From the NCBI GenBank assembly GCA_003526375.1, contig DPDG01000096.1, positions 1 to 64,000 of the forward strand: 64,000 nt of DNA, written 5' to 3'. The DNA is from Lentisphaeria bacterium (lineage in GTDB: Bacteria; Verrucomicrobiota; Lentisphaeria; Victivallales; UBA1829). Position numbers and translations under genes: made by a program. Under the pieces are notes generated by a model, which was given only the letters and a program-made list of their open reading frames with translations, was not told the DNA's origin and made no database searches. Each line of letters starts with the position of its first letter. Position 1 is the first letter of the stretch. Positions 63,435 through 64,000 of this stretch are shown one piece after another.

Positions 63435-64000
63435 TTATTTGTCATCCCACAACAGCATGACCGGCCACAGATGCGGGTTGTTGTAGGAGCCGGTGCCGTC
63501 CGGCGTCAACGTCAGACAACTCTTCACATTTCCTCCGGCGTCATCGCGGTCATTGACAAACAGCGAGAACCCGAACGCGCTTCCTTTCTTCAAACGGATC
63601 GGAAGAAGGTATTTCGCGGGGAATACCGCCTCATAGACGTATCCGCCGGCTGTACGTGTGAACTTTGCAGGAATCTCCGGCTCGAAAGCCTTGTTGCGCG
63701 GTGCCGTCGTTCCCAGCGTCAGCTGAATATCCGGCTGGAGATTGCGCCAGACACGGGCGGAAGTTCCGGCGGCGTCCGGGAACACGGCATAATCATAATC
63801 GTCACCGTCGAATCCGCGCGTCTTTTTCAGCCGGGCGTTGAGCAGGGTATCGAAAAAGATCTGCAACGAATCGTTATTCCAGCGTTTCTCGCCGGCGGCA
63901 TATTCCTCGTGGAAGAAACGGTCGTCTCTGACATTCACCCGGATGTAAAGATTGTTCTCATCCCATGCAAGCTGGTAACTTCCGGAGAAATCCGATTCCG
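63435..64000 (-). CDS. CBM9-like secreted protein, C-terminal part
   Basis: The frame is open to the right edge of the window, so the N-terminus is missing. The visible 188 residues form a carbohydrate-binding module of family 9 type: YQLAWDENNLYIRVNVRDDR, WNNDSLQIFFD, YVYEAVFPAKYL and FGFSLFVNDRDD. It lies 17 bp upstream of the prepilin-like gene on the same strand. It probably binds polysaccharide outside the cell. Confidence 0.8.
   Translation of the reverse strand, partial: ESDFSGSYQLAWDENNLYIRVNVRDDRFFHEEYAAGEKRWNNDSLQIFFDTLLNARLKKTRGFDGDDYDYAVFPDAAGTSARVWRNLQPDIQLTLGTTAPRNKAFEPEIPAKFTRTAGGYVYEAVFPAKYLLPIRLKKGSAFGFSLFVNDRDDAGGNVKSCLTLTPDGTGSYNNPHLWPVMLLWDDK

Noticed and set aside
18827..64000. 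Host-wide reassignment of TAG to an amino acid
   Set aside because: The YceD gene ends in TAG at 38143-38145 right before a strong terminator, and the membrane-protein gene ends in TAG at 28333-28335 at a convergent boundary. TAG is a stop in the host.

Overview
The host looks like an anaerobic, Gram-negative member of the PVC group, most likely a Lentisphaerota (Victivallis-like) bacterium. The evidence is a prepilin-type N-terminal methylation protein of the large Lentisphaerota family next to a CBM9-like secreted protein, a DUF4838 glycan-related protein, a Pal lipoprotein, a type-2 isoleucyl-tRNA synthetase, and an oxygen-defence operon (Fur-family regulator, superoxide reductase, flavodiiron protein, rubredoxin). 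The assignment is inference; no rRNA gene is present.

Positions 1 to about 18,826 are the right-hand part of an integrated mobile element. Its right boundary is a tRNA-Phe 3' fragment (18,782-18,826) without the 5' half, next to a tyrosine integrase, an excisionase-like helix-turn-helix gene and an AEP-primase/SF3-helicase gene, all on the minus strand. The left end and the intact tRNA-Phe should lie outside the window. The cargo between 1,017 and 14,217 is bracketed by two direct copies of a 120-bp imperfect palindrome. It holds a highly structured non-coding region (1,148-1,855), a three-gene set (membrane coiled-coil protein, secreted PD-(D/E)XK nuclease-like protein with a glycine-rich membrane domain, membrane-anchored PIN-like protein), three Sel1-repeat genes including one of 1,297 residues, and a DUF3298-like gene.

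The main discovery is that three element genes are interrupted by in-frame stop codons and all four of these are TAG: two in the excisionase-like gene, one in the primase-helicase and one in the DUF3298 gene. Coding similarity continues on both sides, and the excisionase has a good ribosome binding site upstream of both ambers. The integrase has none. Host genes to the right do end in TAG, so the host reads TAG as stop. I infer that excision and replication of this element may be gated by amber suppression, for example by a suppressor tRNA from a code-15 (TAG=Gln) phage or from the unseen part of the element. Ordinary decay is the alternative.

From 18,827 to 64,000 the window is ordinary chromosome, in this order: pyridoxal kinase and a UDP-diacylglucosamine-hydrolase-like phosphoesterase; a broken Gfo/Idh/MocA gene; a DUF4838 protein; ileS-trpS-membrane protein; an SGNH esterase and a TIGR02757 protein; the oxygen-defence operon; ilvE; pal; a hybrid sensor kinase lacking an evident phospho-acceptor histidine; coaD and a YceD protein; a secreted thioredoxin; an AraC regulator; a U32 peptidase; an RlmI-type methyltransferase; a nitroreductase; a cytidylate kinase fused to a hotdog thioesterase; hisD-hisC; an ABC-export cassette with unknown partners; a phosphoesterase, a heptosyltransferase-like GT9, mtnA, a LysM protein, a MFS-PlsC-acyl-ACP synthetase fusion, an AGE-family epimerase, and the prepilin-like/CBM9 pair at the right edge.
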